Positions 35,726 through 47,849 of a stretch of 64,000 nt of DNA are shown here, piece by piece. The position numbers and the translations under genes were made by a program. Within the stretch, counting starts at the first letter, position 1; each line of letters opens with the position of its first letter. This DNA is from Lepraria neglecta (Eukaryota; Ascomycota; Lecanoromycetes; Lecanorales; Stereocaulaceae), in contig CM065652.1 in NCBI GenBank assembly GCA_033220425.1, positions 3,162,001 to 3,226,000 of the forward strand. Direction: 5' to 3'. The notes beneath the pieces are model-generated. The model did not search any database. It saw only the letters and a list, made by a program, of their open reading frames with translations, and had not been told where the DNA came from.

Positions 35726-37649
35726 ATCGACCATGAGTTTAGCACCGAATCAAGGATTCAAGAGTATGTGTAGGGAATGGAAGGGACCGAAGAACGCAAG
35801 GATTTTGTTGGTCAAGCCGTGTCCTGTCTAACTAGGAGAACACTCCTTGCCTATGAAATCTGTGTAGAACCCAATGGTCTAACAAGCTTGTGGCTGCTTC
35901 GCTGGTTTTTGGCAGTGGCGCGATGTAATTTCTTTGTCTAAAACAATAGACATGAGTAGATATAACACGGATGAGACTGTTGCTTCAATGAGTATCGATT
36001 TTTGTGCTTATCAGAACGCCATGGCTACCGCAAGCTACAGGAGCGAGGTATCAGACACACATTCCCGAAGTCCTGGCGGGTGCTTGAATACTGGTTTCCA
36101 AACTCAGCTGCTGACAACGTATCCTGAGCCTGGATCCAGTGCTTACGCTACTTGCTACGGTCCCGACTATGGGATCCGTTAGGCTTATCAGAATCAAAAG
36201 ACGCGTTTCCAAATCATGGCTGTAGTGAGCAGTAGTATTGGATATATTTAGTAGCTGCCATTTTCGGCCTAGCTTTTGTCGTATAAGTTTCAGCTCGAGC
36301 ATCAGATCCTCCAAGTACTACTATCTTAGTAATGATAGCCTGGCGCAGTACATAAGGCTGGACTGAACACCTGCAGTATATAAGGCTGGATTGAACACCA
36401 AGATTCTGCACCTATTACCCACTGGCTTCGCGATCGATGTCTTTGGGCTTGGCGGTGCACTGCCGCTGGCCGTTCGCAACGCCATCCTCTGCGAGGGAAC
36501 GGCGGGATCCTAATCACCCCTCGTGCATTTGCATAAAGGATCAGCGACAGGTGTGCGGCGTATTGGCTGACTGACTGACTGATTAGAAGTGCCTGAGCTC
36601 AAAGGACAGAGCACTATTGAGGTCTTTCTTGCGAATATGCAAGCTGATTGTCTCGCCAAGGCTCCAATGAATTCTAGCTGCATGACCACGAGCTGACACG
36701 ACGTACCACCTCCTGGTTCTGAGTACGATGGCGCAGATGATTGGCGACCTTGATGACAGATAAGCCCCCCTGCAGGCTGCAGGGAGCCTATGTCTCACAA
36801 CGTCCTGTTACCCATCGTATGACACTCAACTCGCGGTTCGCACTGGATTGGGCCTCGTGAATTCATCATCTAACATCTATCTTCATATTATCAAGTGGAT
36901 CTGGGAGCCTGTCGGTCCAACAAGGGACAATTCTGATATTATGTCAGTCAGGGGAGCCTAGAGGCCTTTTCTTGGATCCCAATGTGACGCCTGGTGCCTA
37001 GTGGCTGAAAATAAGCGAAAACGGATACACATTGATTCGGAATCCTGCTGAACCCATAACTCGTGAGAAGGCGAGGTATCAGCAATATTGCATGAACTCC
37101 AGGAGCGAGATAGCAAATTAGATCCCACAGACTGAGGAAGAGCTTTGATGGTAACGCGATTTGGAAGTCGGAGGGTCTCACGGAATATTATCAGTCAAGT
37201 ATTGATCCAGAAATTCGTCTGAAATGTCCGCAAAAGTTCCTTTTCTGAGTTGCAACGCTCGCTTTCTGGCGGTCGTGATCTGACAACGTTCCTATGGAAT
37301 TCACATTCAGGCCCACCTTTACGAAGACAACTCTAACCATCGAACCCACGTGTCCTTGGGGTGCATGATTGGAGCCCTCTGAATACAGCATTGCTGCAGG
37401 CCCATTATACCTCGTCTCGTGGAAGCGGTAAGCTATCACAGGGCTGCGCAGCGGCGTAGCCTTCGAGTTGCGACAATTGCCACGGTACTCTTGAGATAAC
37501 AAGCCCTTGGCCTTGGCCTTGTTGATGTTATTGGTATTCTTTTACTTCTCATTTAGCACTCTGTGCAATGGAGTCCCTTGACCCAAATTTTTCAAGATGT
37601 TCACACTGTCTTGATGCATAATACTGCCACGCACGCTTGAATTTTCATC
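35726..37649. other. long intergenic region, no gene recognised
   Basis: There is no supported gene in 1.9 kb. It holds a 28-bp tandem duplication (36345-36400). The last few hundred bases are upstream of the Zn2Cys6 regulator. Confidence 0.45.
36345..36400. repeat. 28-bp tandem duplication
   Basis: Two adjacent 28-bp copies (36345-36372 and 36373-36400) begin GCAGTA. They differ at three positions, mostly transitions. Confidence 0.85.
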
Positions 37650-38187
37650 GTGATCATGGATTCGCAGTCTGCGAATTCGGATTCTCCCTCTGCCAGCCCT
37701 TCCAACATGGCAACATCAGCAAAGAAGAGGAAGACACATCACCAGAAGAGGAACCCCGACAAATCAAGCCAAAGCAACAACGCCGGGCCTCTAGCGTGCG
37801 ATGTATGCAGAGAACGCAAGGTTCGATGCGATCGAGCCGATCCGAAATGCGGCCGTTGCACGCGACTGGATCACGATTGTAGCTACCATGGTCGGACAAG
37901 ACACAGAGCAGCACAAGCAGATTTACCACGCTAGCTATCGCATCTCCAGGACCGGCTAGGTATAGCTCTTTCAACCGCATGTTTGTCCGAGAACCGCCCA
38001 CAAGCAGAATGCAATCCTGAATCATTGCTTTTGCGCTGACTCTACCAAAGCACAAGCAGAAGCCCGGTTGGCCAACCCAGTTACGTTACCGGCGACTCCC
38101 GATCTCAACACAATGCCCGAAATCCCTTGGCAATTCATGTCAGCATACGAGCCTCAAGAGGAATGTGAGAGGGAGAGAGACGTCCTT

Positions 38188-38350
38188 TGTTGCAATCTGG
38201 TTGCCTGATTGCTCTTTATGCGATTCCATTGTCCTTCTCCGCTAGTCACAGGCAGAAGTGTTAGCAAATAGACAGAGATGTCTATTAGTACTCCATAGAT
38301 TCCTATCTCTTAGCTAGTTAGTCAATTAAGTGTTTTCTGCCATTGCAACA
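38188..38350 (+). repeat. 5' LTR of copia element
   Basis: 163 bp, TGTTGCAATC..GCAACA. About one mismatch to the 3' LTR. Confidence 0.95.
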
Positions 38351-41300
38351 GGTTATAAGCCCGGTTAAAATAATCCACTTACTGCTTCCGCTGCACTTTT
38401 TTCAAAAATACCATTATTTGAGATTAACTCCTCCTCCCTCCTACCACTCCGCTCTACCCCGCCTACCTTCTTATTATGGAGGAAGGACGTGGTTTGTTCG
38501 CCTTTACCAAGCTCAAAGGCCCTGATAACTTTAAGACCTGGTGGCGCAATATGCAATTTGCTCTTGCTGACGCCCTCCTCATTAAATATATCGATGGTAC
38601 TTATCCTCGCCCTGGCCCCGCTCCTGATAGGTCTACTAAGGCTGTAAAGGCTGAGAGTCTAAGAGATTAGAACTCTTGGGATGCTCGGGACGGCCGGGCC
38701 TCTGCCCGACTGGGATACATGTGCTCTTAGGACGTCCAGCAGTTCTTGGATATTGAGACGTTATTATCTCGGACGTCTGCTCAGACCTTAGATTTTCTGA
38801 AGGAGAAATTTACCCCCTCAGGACTGGCCGCTAAATGGGCCGTATTGTCTAAATTATCGTCTATCTCTTACAAAGGCTCTATTACTAATACGTCAGCTGA
38901 GTTTAAGACGGTCTAGATAGAAATAACTGACCTCAATGTTGAGGTCAAGGATGTTATCCTTCTGACACTTCTCAATAGTCTGGGTCCTGAGTAGAATTAG
39001 TACCGTACTGTCCTGAACGGGAAGGCCCGGAAGGATGATTCTATCACTTTCGACGATACTGTTAAGGGCCTAATTGATTATGAGCAGGGAATGAAGAACG
39101 AGGTTTCTGCTTACTGGATAAGGACTATACCTGAGTCTAATTCCAATAACTCTTACTCCTGTTGTGGATCTAAGGGTTACTAGAAGCCTTCTTGCTTTCA
39201 CCGTAATAAGGACTGTTATATCTGCCATCAGAAAGGCCATACGGACCGTGTTTATCCCAATAAGCCTAAATCCTCAGAGGATTCTTCTACTGCTGGCAAA
39301 TCTTCTTCTCCGAAAAAGCCGGTTATATCCTGCTATCTTCGCCTCACGAATCTAGTACTCTTGGGCCAAATTATAAATGCTCCGAATATCTGGATAATTG
39401 ACTCAGGATCGACCGACCATATCTGCGGTGATAGGAGTTAGTTCGTCAGCTATCGAACGGTCAAGGAGAAGATAGTTACCGCTACAAATGAGGTTACTTA
39501 GGCGTTCGGTCGTGGCGACGTTATCTTATCCCTCCTGCAGCCATCTGGCGAAGTAAGGCAAATACTCCTCTCCAACGTCCTCTATGGTCCTGTCGGCTCT
39601 AATCTCATCAGTACTACTCGTCTGGCAATAAAGCATATGAATGTATGCCTGAACGGCGTTAACGAGGCCTCTCATGTTGTTTTCGGTGGAGAAGTTATTA
39701 GATATACAGATATAAAAGAAGATCTGTATCAACTTCGCATTGCCCCGCCCTATAGGGCTGAAGCTTGCTCAACTGTAACTTCTGACTCTACTATTCACGA
39801 GAACTCTATCAACGACAACATCTACGGTACTACGGGCCTTAATGTCGCTACTACGCCTCCTCAGACCTATGCGCAAGCCACTTCTGTAAGCAATAACGAA
39901 TACCAGTTTGCTTACCTCGCATATAGCAGTCTTCAGAAGGTCCAACATCTCGTCCAGGGACTATGTCTTTATGGGCATCCCCTAATAGAAATATGTGGTG
40001 AATACATGAAGGGGAGGCAACAGGAACAAGTTTCCCGTAAGCCAATGAGACGTGCTATCGATTTCCTAGATAAGCTATACTCTGACCTTGAAGGGCCTTT
40101 TCCACCAGGAATTGATGGAGAAAAGTATATATGGACCGTTACCGATGACTCTACAGGGGCTATATGGACTGAGCTATTAGTCTCTAAGGATGAGACTTTC
40201 GAGAAGACGGTGGACTGGGTCACGAGAATGGAGACTCAGTCAGGACGAAAGGTTAAGGTGTGGGGAAAGAACTACACTCTTATGGGACCTACTCGGTCGA
40301 TAATGGCTGAGAAGCACCTGGGAAAACACCTATGGTACGAGATCGTCTCTGCTGTCTGCCACGTGCGGAATAGATGTCCTACGAGAGTCCTCGATAATAA
40401 CGCTGTTCCCTACTTTGCCCTCAATGGCGAACTGCCTGATGTCTCCTATTTTAAGGTCCTTGGCAGTAGGGCTTGGGTGCTTATTCCTAAGACTACATCA
40501 AGAGGCAAGCTTGATGAGCGCTCCTGGCAAGGCATCTTTGTTGGATACGAGGGAACAAATTATTGTGTTTACAACCCTAAGACTAGGAAGGTCACCGCCC
40601 ATCGAGATATCAAAATTGATGAGGATGCTGTCTACTAACGAGGGCAGTCTGAAATTACGCTATTCCTATGGACTGAGCAAGATGATTTGCTCCTTGCAGG
40701 CAGCGCGACGATTCACTATTAATTATAGTCCCTACTACAGACCTTTCTTCTGCAGAGTCAAGTGACCTTTCTCTACTACCTTCAGGGGAGCCTTCTTCTG
40801 ATGAAGCTAGCGAGGAAGATCTACCTGAAAAGAAACCTCGCAATCCAAAGAACTGGATCCCTGATGGCTTCAAGCCCAGAGACTCCACGAGATCTAAAGG
40901 CACAAAATTCAGGGAGGCTCCCTCGTCTATCCTCCTACAGATACCCCATCCTATAAGCCTCTTACTGGGAAATGGGTCTTCCGTATCAAGAAGAAGGAAG
41001 ATGGCTCTATTAAGCGGAAGGCTCGGTGGGTGGTCTATGGCTATCGACAAGAACAGGGCATTAACTATGAGGAGACTTTTGCATCTGTTGTCAAGGCAGT
41101 CTCCCATAGATTAATAATCTCAACTGCCGCCAAAGGAGACCTTTATATGGAGCAAATGGAGGTCACCGCCTTTCTCTACGGTCTTCTCGACGAGCTTGTC
41201 TACGTTGTTCAGCCCACGGAGTTCGAAGATGGGACGAATAAGGTCGCGGTGGATGGGAAGATCAGGATCAAATAAATCAGTACTGAGGACATGCTTGCGG

Positions 41301-41403
41301 ACGGTCTCACCAAGCCCCTACCGGCGGCGAGCTTTCAGAAGTTCGTTGCGAATATGGGTATGTAGAAACACCAAGGCTACGTCATAAATGGACTCGAGGG
41401 GAG

Positions 41404-41566
41404 TGTTGCAATCTGGTTGCCTGATTGCTCTTTATGCGATTCCATTGTCCTTCTCCGCTAGTCACAGGCAGAAGTGTTAGCAAATAGACAGAGATGTCTA
41501 TTAGTACTCCATAGATTCCTATCTCTTAGCTAGTTAGTCAATTGAGTGTTTTCTGCCATTGCAACA
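41404..41566 (+). repeat. 3' LTR of copia element
   Basis: 163 bp, TGTTGCAATC..GCAACA, followed by target duplication TCCTT. Confidence 0.95.
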
Positions 41567-42215
41567 TCCTTGCAAGCAATCAAACCCTCACCACAGACTC
41601 AACTTTGGAAGACTTCGAAAGGTTTACGAACCCAACGATACAGGCTCAAGATGCAGCCGGCAACGGTTTTGACTGGTGAGCACAGTCGATGGACTATCAA
41701 TCAGAAACTGCTGAATTTTGATTTTGCAGGACTTCCATGGTACCTCCAATGCCAGATATGTTACAGTCTCATACTTCGACCGGGTTCCACACGCCCTTGG
41801 ACCTAGGTGGACGTTCGATTGATATCAGCGACTGTCAGCGAGACTTCCTACCCACCAGCCGATCTGAGAGCAACCCTAGCGACGAAGAGGTTTCATTGCG
41901 TGACACTTCCTTACTGTAATTACCCGCGATATCCATATTATCCCTCCGGCTAATGCTTGCAGACATCGAAAATATTTTGAAGTCTTTTACCCAGCTATGC
42001 CTATCTTGCGTGAGATACACTTCTCTACAGAGCTCGCGAAGGACTGTACCTCTTCGCCCATACAGGGTCTCAGATATGCTGTAGCCTTGGTAGGGACGAC
42101 GGTTTGCCCAGAATTTGCCTATCTGCAACAGGTTTATTACAGCAGTGCGCGAAAATACGTGGAACTATGCGAGAGAGACGAAGATGGCACTGACCTCGCC
42201 AATCTCAATACCTTT

Positions 42216-42378
42216 TGTTGCAATCTGATTGCCTGATTGCTCTTTGTGCGATTCCATTGTCCTTCTCCGCTAGTCACAGGCAGAAGTGTTAGCAAACAGA
42301 CAGAGATGTCTATTAGTACTCCATAGATTCCTATCTCTTAGCTAGTCAGTCAATTGAGTGTTTTCTGCCATTGCAACA
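42216..42378 (+). repeat. solo LTR of the same copia family
   Basis: 163 bp with about four differences from the LTRs of the 38188-41566 element. Its own target duplication CCTTT (42211-42215 and 42379-42383) shows an independent insertion that later lost its body by LTR-LTR recombination. It lies in a fungal_trans exon of the Zn2Cys6 gene. Confidence 0.95.
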
Positions 42379-43642
42379 CCTTTCAAGCATTGCTGTTCAT
42401 CATAAGATATGAGCTCACCAGCAAAAGATTTACCAGGGCGTGGATGACGCTAGGCCGAGCGACAAGATTGGCGGCGATGCTAAATCTGCACCAAATGGGC
42501 AAAGTTGGTACAAGCGGCGTTGCTAGCTCTGATTTGCAGATGCGATTACCGCCAACCCAGGACCCTACGTCTCTGGAGAAAAGGAGACGGTCTTTTTGGG
42601 CACTGTATATCTTCGAAGGGTACGCTGCTACGCGGACGGAAATGCCGTGTCAATTTAGCGAAACTCAGGTACGCATGCTCCCACCCAGCCATGAACAGGT
42701 CAACATTGAATATGACTGTCTCCGGCGGGAGCGAAATTAACGCCATTCCTCTCTACCCCAGATACATGTGGCCTTACCCTCGCCTGGCCACCTCACAGCA
42801 GCCTTCTCGCCCTCTCCCATGCCATTCCTTCGTGAGTCCGTCAAGCTAAGGGGAAACCCGTAGATCTCATCTTGCATAGGTATAGTCCTAATGGTCGCTC
42901 TCGCGCGCTAGTACTACGAGCACGTCTGGGTCCTCGCCGCAGATGCCGAGAATAAAGGCTTCTGGGATCGTCACTACGCTCTCGTCAAAGCCACTGTTTG
43001 CCGCACCGCAATCCTACACATGCATCTCAATGCAAAGGCAGTTGCCGAGGATTCAGTAGCGTTCGCATGTTATGTGAATTTGTGCGCTGTCGACATTTTC
43101 CTACACAAAGCTGCTATCGATGAGGTCGAGAAACAGGAACTTCCTAAGCTTGTGGCAGCAGAGAGCAGTAAGCGCTCTACAGCTGCAGCGTTCAAGATCG
43201 CGTGTGCTGTGAGGATGAATTGGCCTGTACAGCGGGGAGAGGTAAAACCTCTTTCTTCCAACAAGATCATCTCAAAACAGCGCCGTTGCTGACATGCCGT
43301 CTTCCTCTCCACTAGCACGATATCATCACACTACAAGGAACCTTCATCGGCTGGCCTTTAGTAATGGGAATCAGTGCCCTCAGTCGAAATTTGCTAGACT
43401 CAGACGAAGCCACCGCCAACGGCGTTGCTGATTCCTTACGCTTGTTGCTCACCGCTCTGAATCATGTCGAAGAGGCGGGTGGCTATTGGCATGCTTCTAT
43501 TGCAGGTATGCAAAAGAAATTAAAGGAGTGGGATGAAAAGCAGGGCCGGTTTCATATGGGCGCTTGGAATGGGACTCACTCGCACGGTCAATGGGGTCAG
43601 TTGAGTAGAAATTATTCGCAGGGGCTTTCTGGGTTGCATTGA

Positions 43643-44063
43643 TAACTATATAGAGGTTCTTACTTCAGAAAAGTATAGATATTCACGAAAAGGTGCTTTG
43701 AAAACTGCCGTCTTTTGGGACTACTTACTTAGCCGGGTTCTACTGGAGTCGTGAACAAACCTTGGGTCTTGCTCTGGTCTTGTCTGGATGTCCGCAACCA
43801 GACGTTGAAAGGAGATCCGACTCTCATTATTCTAGCCACTATCAATGCGTAGAAGACCATTTGGACCATCTATTCAGCTACAGCCTGATCAGCTATGCAA
43901 AGATCTGCTTGGTCAATTGGCTCGGATCAAATCTGGAGAACCGCTATACATTGCAGCCAGTACCCACAGCATGCTCAAAATTCTCAAACAATTGAATTAA
44001 GGTAAACTGAGCAGTGTTGCTGAAGCGTGATCCGGAACTTTCATACGAATCTCTGATAGACGC
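43643..44063. other. intergenic between convergent genes
   Basis: 421 bp of 3' flanking DNA between the regulator and the MFS gene. Nothing further seen. Confidence 0.45.
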
Positions 44064-46284
44064 CTAATCAGGACCCAGCCAGAGTAATCTTGTCCTCTGC
44101 AATGCGAAGCAAGTCAGCACGTGATAGCATCTATAACATTCTCAAGACAGAAACGATAGCAAACATCACTCACCCCCCAAAAGATAGAAAGCACAAAGCT
44201 CAGTGTTGCTCCGACGAGGAAAAACAACCAAAGATTACGCATAGCATCAGTGATCTGCGGAATGACCAAATCCTTCGCCTCCTGCGACAAGCCTTTGTAT
44301 GCTTGACTGCTCGTACCAGCAATCAGATTGACGATCTCAGCTGGTGAGGTGTTGGGCAACACTGGGGCGACATTGTGCAGAGAGAAGTTCTGATAGAGCG
44401 TCCCCGAAATTGCGAGAAAGACGGTCATGCCGAGGTCTTGAGCTATAGGAACATATCGTCAGAATCGAATCTCGACGTCGAGAGACTATGCAAAGGAACT
44501 TTGGGAAGGATGAAAATAAGGGTATATTACAAATTGTCATGGCGCCGACGGCATTCGCGATGTCCTTTACGGGCACGGGTGATTGCACGATGGCAAAGCC
44601 TGCGACGAGATAGCATCCTGATCCAGCACCGACTAAGATAGTGTAGCCATATAGATTAGAGGTCAAGGTGTTCGTGTTGACCGTGTCTATACTGTGGCTA
44701 GTATCAATAACTGCGTTATTGCAAGAGTGAGAGATCTTACACATTAAAGCAGATCCAATGAGGATCATGGCGCTGCTGAAGGAGTACCACGGCGTGACGT
44801 ACCCAAGCTTTGGCATTAAGGCTCCATTTAGCATGGAGAACAGTACCATGAAGATGATGAAGGGAAGTAGGCGAATTCCGGCCTGGAGCGGTCCATCTCC
44901 CTAGAGCCTTTGAGCATGTTGATAATACTCAACGTTTGGAAAGGAAATGTACGTACCAGTAGAAATTGGAAGAATAGTGGTATATAGTAGGTCATTGTCT
45001 ACAGGGTCTGTCAGCATGTTTGCGGGTACAGTATACGTGTGGTGACCAACGAGCATGATTCCAGAGACCAAGAACACACTAATATAGGTCGCCTCAGGAA
45101 ATTTGCAGGATAGAGTCGGTTCTCCTTAGTCAACCCGGGGTGAAAGATGGTTAACAGAACGGTAACGACGAGCAGGACACCTGTCATGGTCCAGAGAGCA
45201 ATTTCGGTCCCAGATGTCCAGGCGAACCTAGTACCCCCAAAGCTGACCGCCAGGGTGAAGCAAGCAGCGCCGGCTAAGAAGATCATGGTCATAATCCAGT
45301 CGATCATCTTGCATTTCTCCTTGAGAGTTTTTCCCGGCTGCGTGTTGATACTTGGGAATAGCAGCAGGTAAGCTGGAGTGAAGACAGCCCCGATGACAAG
45401 ATTGATGTAGAAAGCCTAGGAATTGTCAGTCGCACAATGCAGCTCAGCAAAACATACAAATCTACGCACCCATCGCCAAGTAGCACTGCTGGTCGCAAAA
45501 GCACCACCAACCTGAGCAGTCGTCAGAGAATTCTCTCGCAGCAGCAGGACAGGCGCTTGGTACCACCGGGCCTAGCACACTTCCAAGTCCCCACAAGACC
45601 GCTATACCTGACATATACATAGGTCTCTCCTTCATAGTGGTCGAGACGGCAATATATGTCAAACAGCCGGAATGCATGCCACAGCCACCAATACCAGCAA
45701 TTACACGTGCTATGATAAGTACTGTCATATTAGGCGAGGCTCCACAGATGGCGCTCCCAGTCTCGAAGAGGAGCACATTGAATATATAAATCCACTTGAT
45801 GTTGAAGACGCCATAGGCTTTGCACCAGGGAAGAATGGTCATTGTACCTAGAGCGAATCCAACTCCTATCCATGGGAGTAGCTCAACCTCGCCAAATTCG
45901 TCGAGGATGGCGGGCTGGATATCTGCGACCTGATTTGCTTTTGTAAGTCAAAAGCTGTGAATTGTGGGTATGTATTGCCTCTTGCTGGCTGGACATACAA
46001 TGGTGTTGTCCAGCGCAAAAAGAAATGTGGTGGGCAGCATCGAACCGTATGCTGTCGCCCACTGGGCTACTTTTAGCAAACAGACATGACGTTTTATATA
46101 ATTGGCATACCTTCCATACATGAAGTTGACGAGGAGATTCTTCTTTTAGGTCGTTCGAACTAGAGCCGGTGGTGGGGTTTGCTCTGCCGATTTCATTGAG
46201 CTCAAAAGCCCGATTTTCCAATTTGGCTTCATCAACGGGGCCAGTCACGCTATCGCCTGCGATCGAATGCAGCTTGTTTCTCAT
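44064..46284 (-). CDS. MFS transporter, DHA2 (14-TM) efflux family
   Basis: This is a drug/toxin proton antiporter of the 14-helix type that often serves secondary-metabolite clusters. Start ATG is at 46284 (MRNKLHSIAGDS). Many short introns are needed. Clear joins are NTI to VADIQPAILDEFGEVELLPW, and GLGSVLGPV to VGGAFATSSATWRW, the antiporter motif C. The C-terminal coding part reaches FVLSIFWG near 44175, and a short last exon ends at a TAG at 44066-44064. One oddity is the first intron (46110 to about 46071). It joins VWK to VAQWATAYGSML only if one base is gained at the acceptor; the sequence as given is out of frame there. It may be mildly damaged like its neighbours, or the intron is mis-set. 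Exon borders elsewhere are approximate. Confidence 0.75.
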
Positions 46285-47849
46285 CTTGTACGTAGACCCG
46301 TCGTACTTTTCGTCGCTCAGTGATGTTTAGATCTGGACGGGACTTCCCCAAGAGATCGGGTAACCTCGAAACTGCGAAGGGAACAGCAGGAATAACAACA
46401 AATATCAAGCTCTTTGCTTACTGGCAGATGTTCCCAGATGATATATTGTATTGATCGTCTGATCTCGAGAGATGATAAAGTGCAGGACGCGCAGATCTGC
46501 GAGGGATGATGTGTGGCATCCTCACGTATTAGATCGTCTTACAATTAATCAGCAGAATCTGTTCGACAACTAAAGGCGCTACAATTATCATAGCTGTCTA
46601 TTCATTCTATCATCGATGCGAGTGGGGTAGGGCGCCTGCAGGAAGGATGACCCCGACGTCCAATGACATAAGGAGTCTGCCCAGACGGACATAGCAAGGC
46701 CGAATACAAGACAGTCCGAGGCCATCATGATACATGCAAACACAAGCGACGAACACTTGAGTCCGTTCAGCGGTGAATGATGTTTGACGTTGAAAGGTAT
46801 TGAGGCGGCCGCACTTTCTCCGCGATCGACGCCGCTAAGCGTGCATGCAAAAAGCCGTGTGTAGAGTCAGTAAGGCGAGGCCGTACATTTGATTGGACAT
46901 TGATTGTCCCTGCGGTGATAGGCCTGAACTAGGAGCGGAGTTAACAACACCAGCTTGCAATGTGCGATACCCCAATCCGAGGTTGAGGAGATCTGCGTCT
47001 TAACCTGTAGACTGCATCCTACCACTCACCGTTTTCCCCAGTACAGGCTTTGGTTTCTGAAGACTGCCTTATGTCCAAATTCATGAGCGACTAAAGATCC
47101 CTAAAAGAAGCATCACTTGGCCTCGACGCCCACAAGGCCTAGATATCCTAGCATGATGTGATGCAGTGGATGATATGTCGACAACAGAGACTTGCTAGAT
47201 CAATTCGATCTATCGGGACTTCGTATATGATGGTACGGTGTATTAGTCCCCCGTTCTCTGCATATGGTATCCGTGATAGTCAGGTTGACTGGTCTATGTG
47301 GTCGATTGGGCCCCTCTGAAGGGTTTACCTCCACTAGCCGAACGAGGTTAGCCTCCATGCGCTCAACACTCTTAGCGCTCTTAGCATTTAGCATTTGCCC
47401 TATCATCTTGTCGGGCGACCTTAGCAGGACTTGCCGTTTGACTTATTGTGGGTTTTAGTCAGTCATCTTGCGAAGCTTTGCTGCTGTCCATGTTCACTGC
47501 CCAATCTGGCTGCACGCGTCTTGAAGGCTCGCCATCGAAGTTGGCTTCCAACAATACCGGTTTCCACTCGTACGATTTTAGTTGCATTCATGCAGAGGAC
47601 TCAAAGCTAACTACAAAGTCGTCGCGCATCCATTACGTAGACTTGGACGGAGTCCCTTCTCGACGCAGTATCAATCCGCCGCCAGATGTTTTCGCCATCT
47701 TTATCCTGACTCTCGAGGCTATATGCTCCATCTCGCTCGATCTGTGAAGTGTATTCAACTCTTGATCCGACTCCTCCAACCCGTGGAACAAGAGCGCCAA
47801 TTCGGAGGTCTTCTATATCCGTGCTCCCTGTCTCTTACTCTCAAACATG
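46285..47849. other. intergenic, no gene recognised
   Basis: Short frames only, with no family resemblance. The first part is the 5' flank of the MFS gene. Confidence 0.45.

Larger units (their letters stand above)
38188..41566 (+). mobile_element. Ty1/copia LTR retrotransposon, internally shortened
   Basis: The element is 3379 bp with 163-bp LTRs and a 5-bp duplication TCCTT (38183-38187 and 41567-41571). Parts in copia order are gag with a zinc-knuckle region (CYICHQKGH, about 39220), protease (IIDSGSTDHICGD, about 39395), integrase (about 40060-40640), the start of reverse transcriptase (about 40960-41240), and the RNase H end (about 41280-41370). It is much shorter than the usual 5 kb because most of the reverse transcriptase is absent, and it carries several breaks. 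The two LTRs differ at about one position, so insertion was recent. It sits inside the Zn2Cys6 gene. Confidence 0.92.
37650..43642 (+). pseudogene. Zn2Cys6 transcription factor (fungal_trans), interrupted by LTR elements
   Basis: This is a pathway-regulator type protein. The binuclear zinc cluster ACDVCRERKVRC..CGRCTRLDHDC is at about residues 49-77. After a linker, the fungal_trans middle homology region begins at HRKYFEVFYPAMPIL (about 41964) and continues through FWALYIFEGY (about 42600) to LHKAAIDEVEKQ (43110) and the C-terminus at 43642. Several introns are canonical, for example GTAATT..TTGCAG near 41918-41964. Three lesions are seen: a TAG at 37932-37934 just after the zinc cluster (LPR*LSHLQDRL), a 3.4-kb copia element inserted in an exon at 38187, and a solo LTR inserted at 42215. 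The host frame resumes directly after each target duplication (DVL to ASNQTL; LNTF to QALLFIIRYELTS). It lies between cluster enzymes and an efflux pump, so it was probably the local regulator. Confidence 0.9.
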
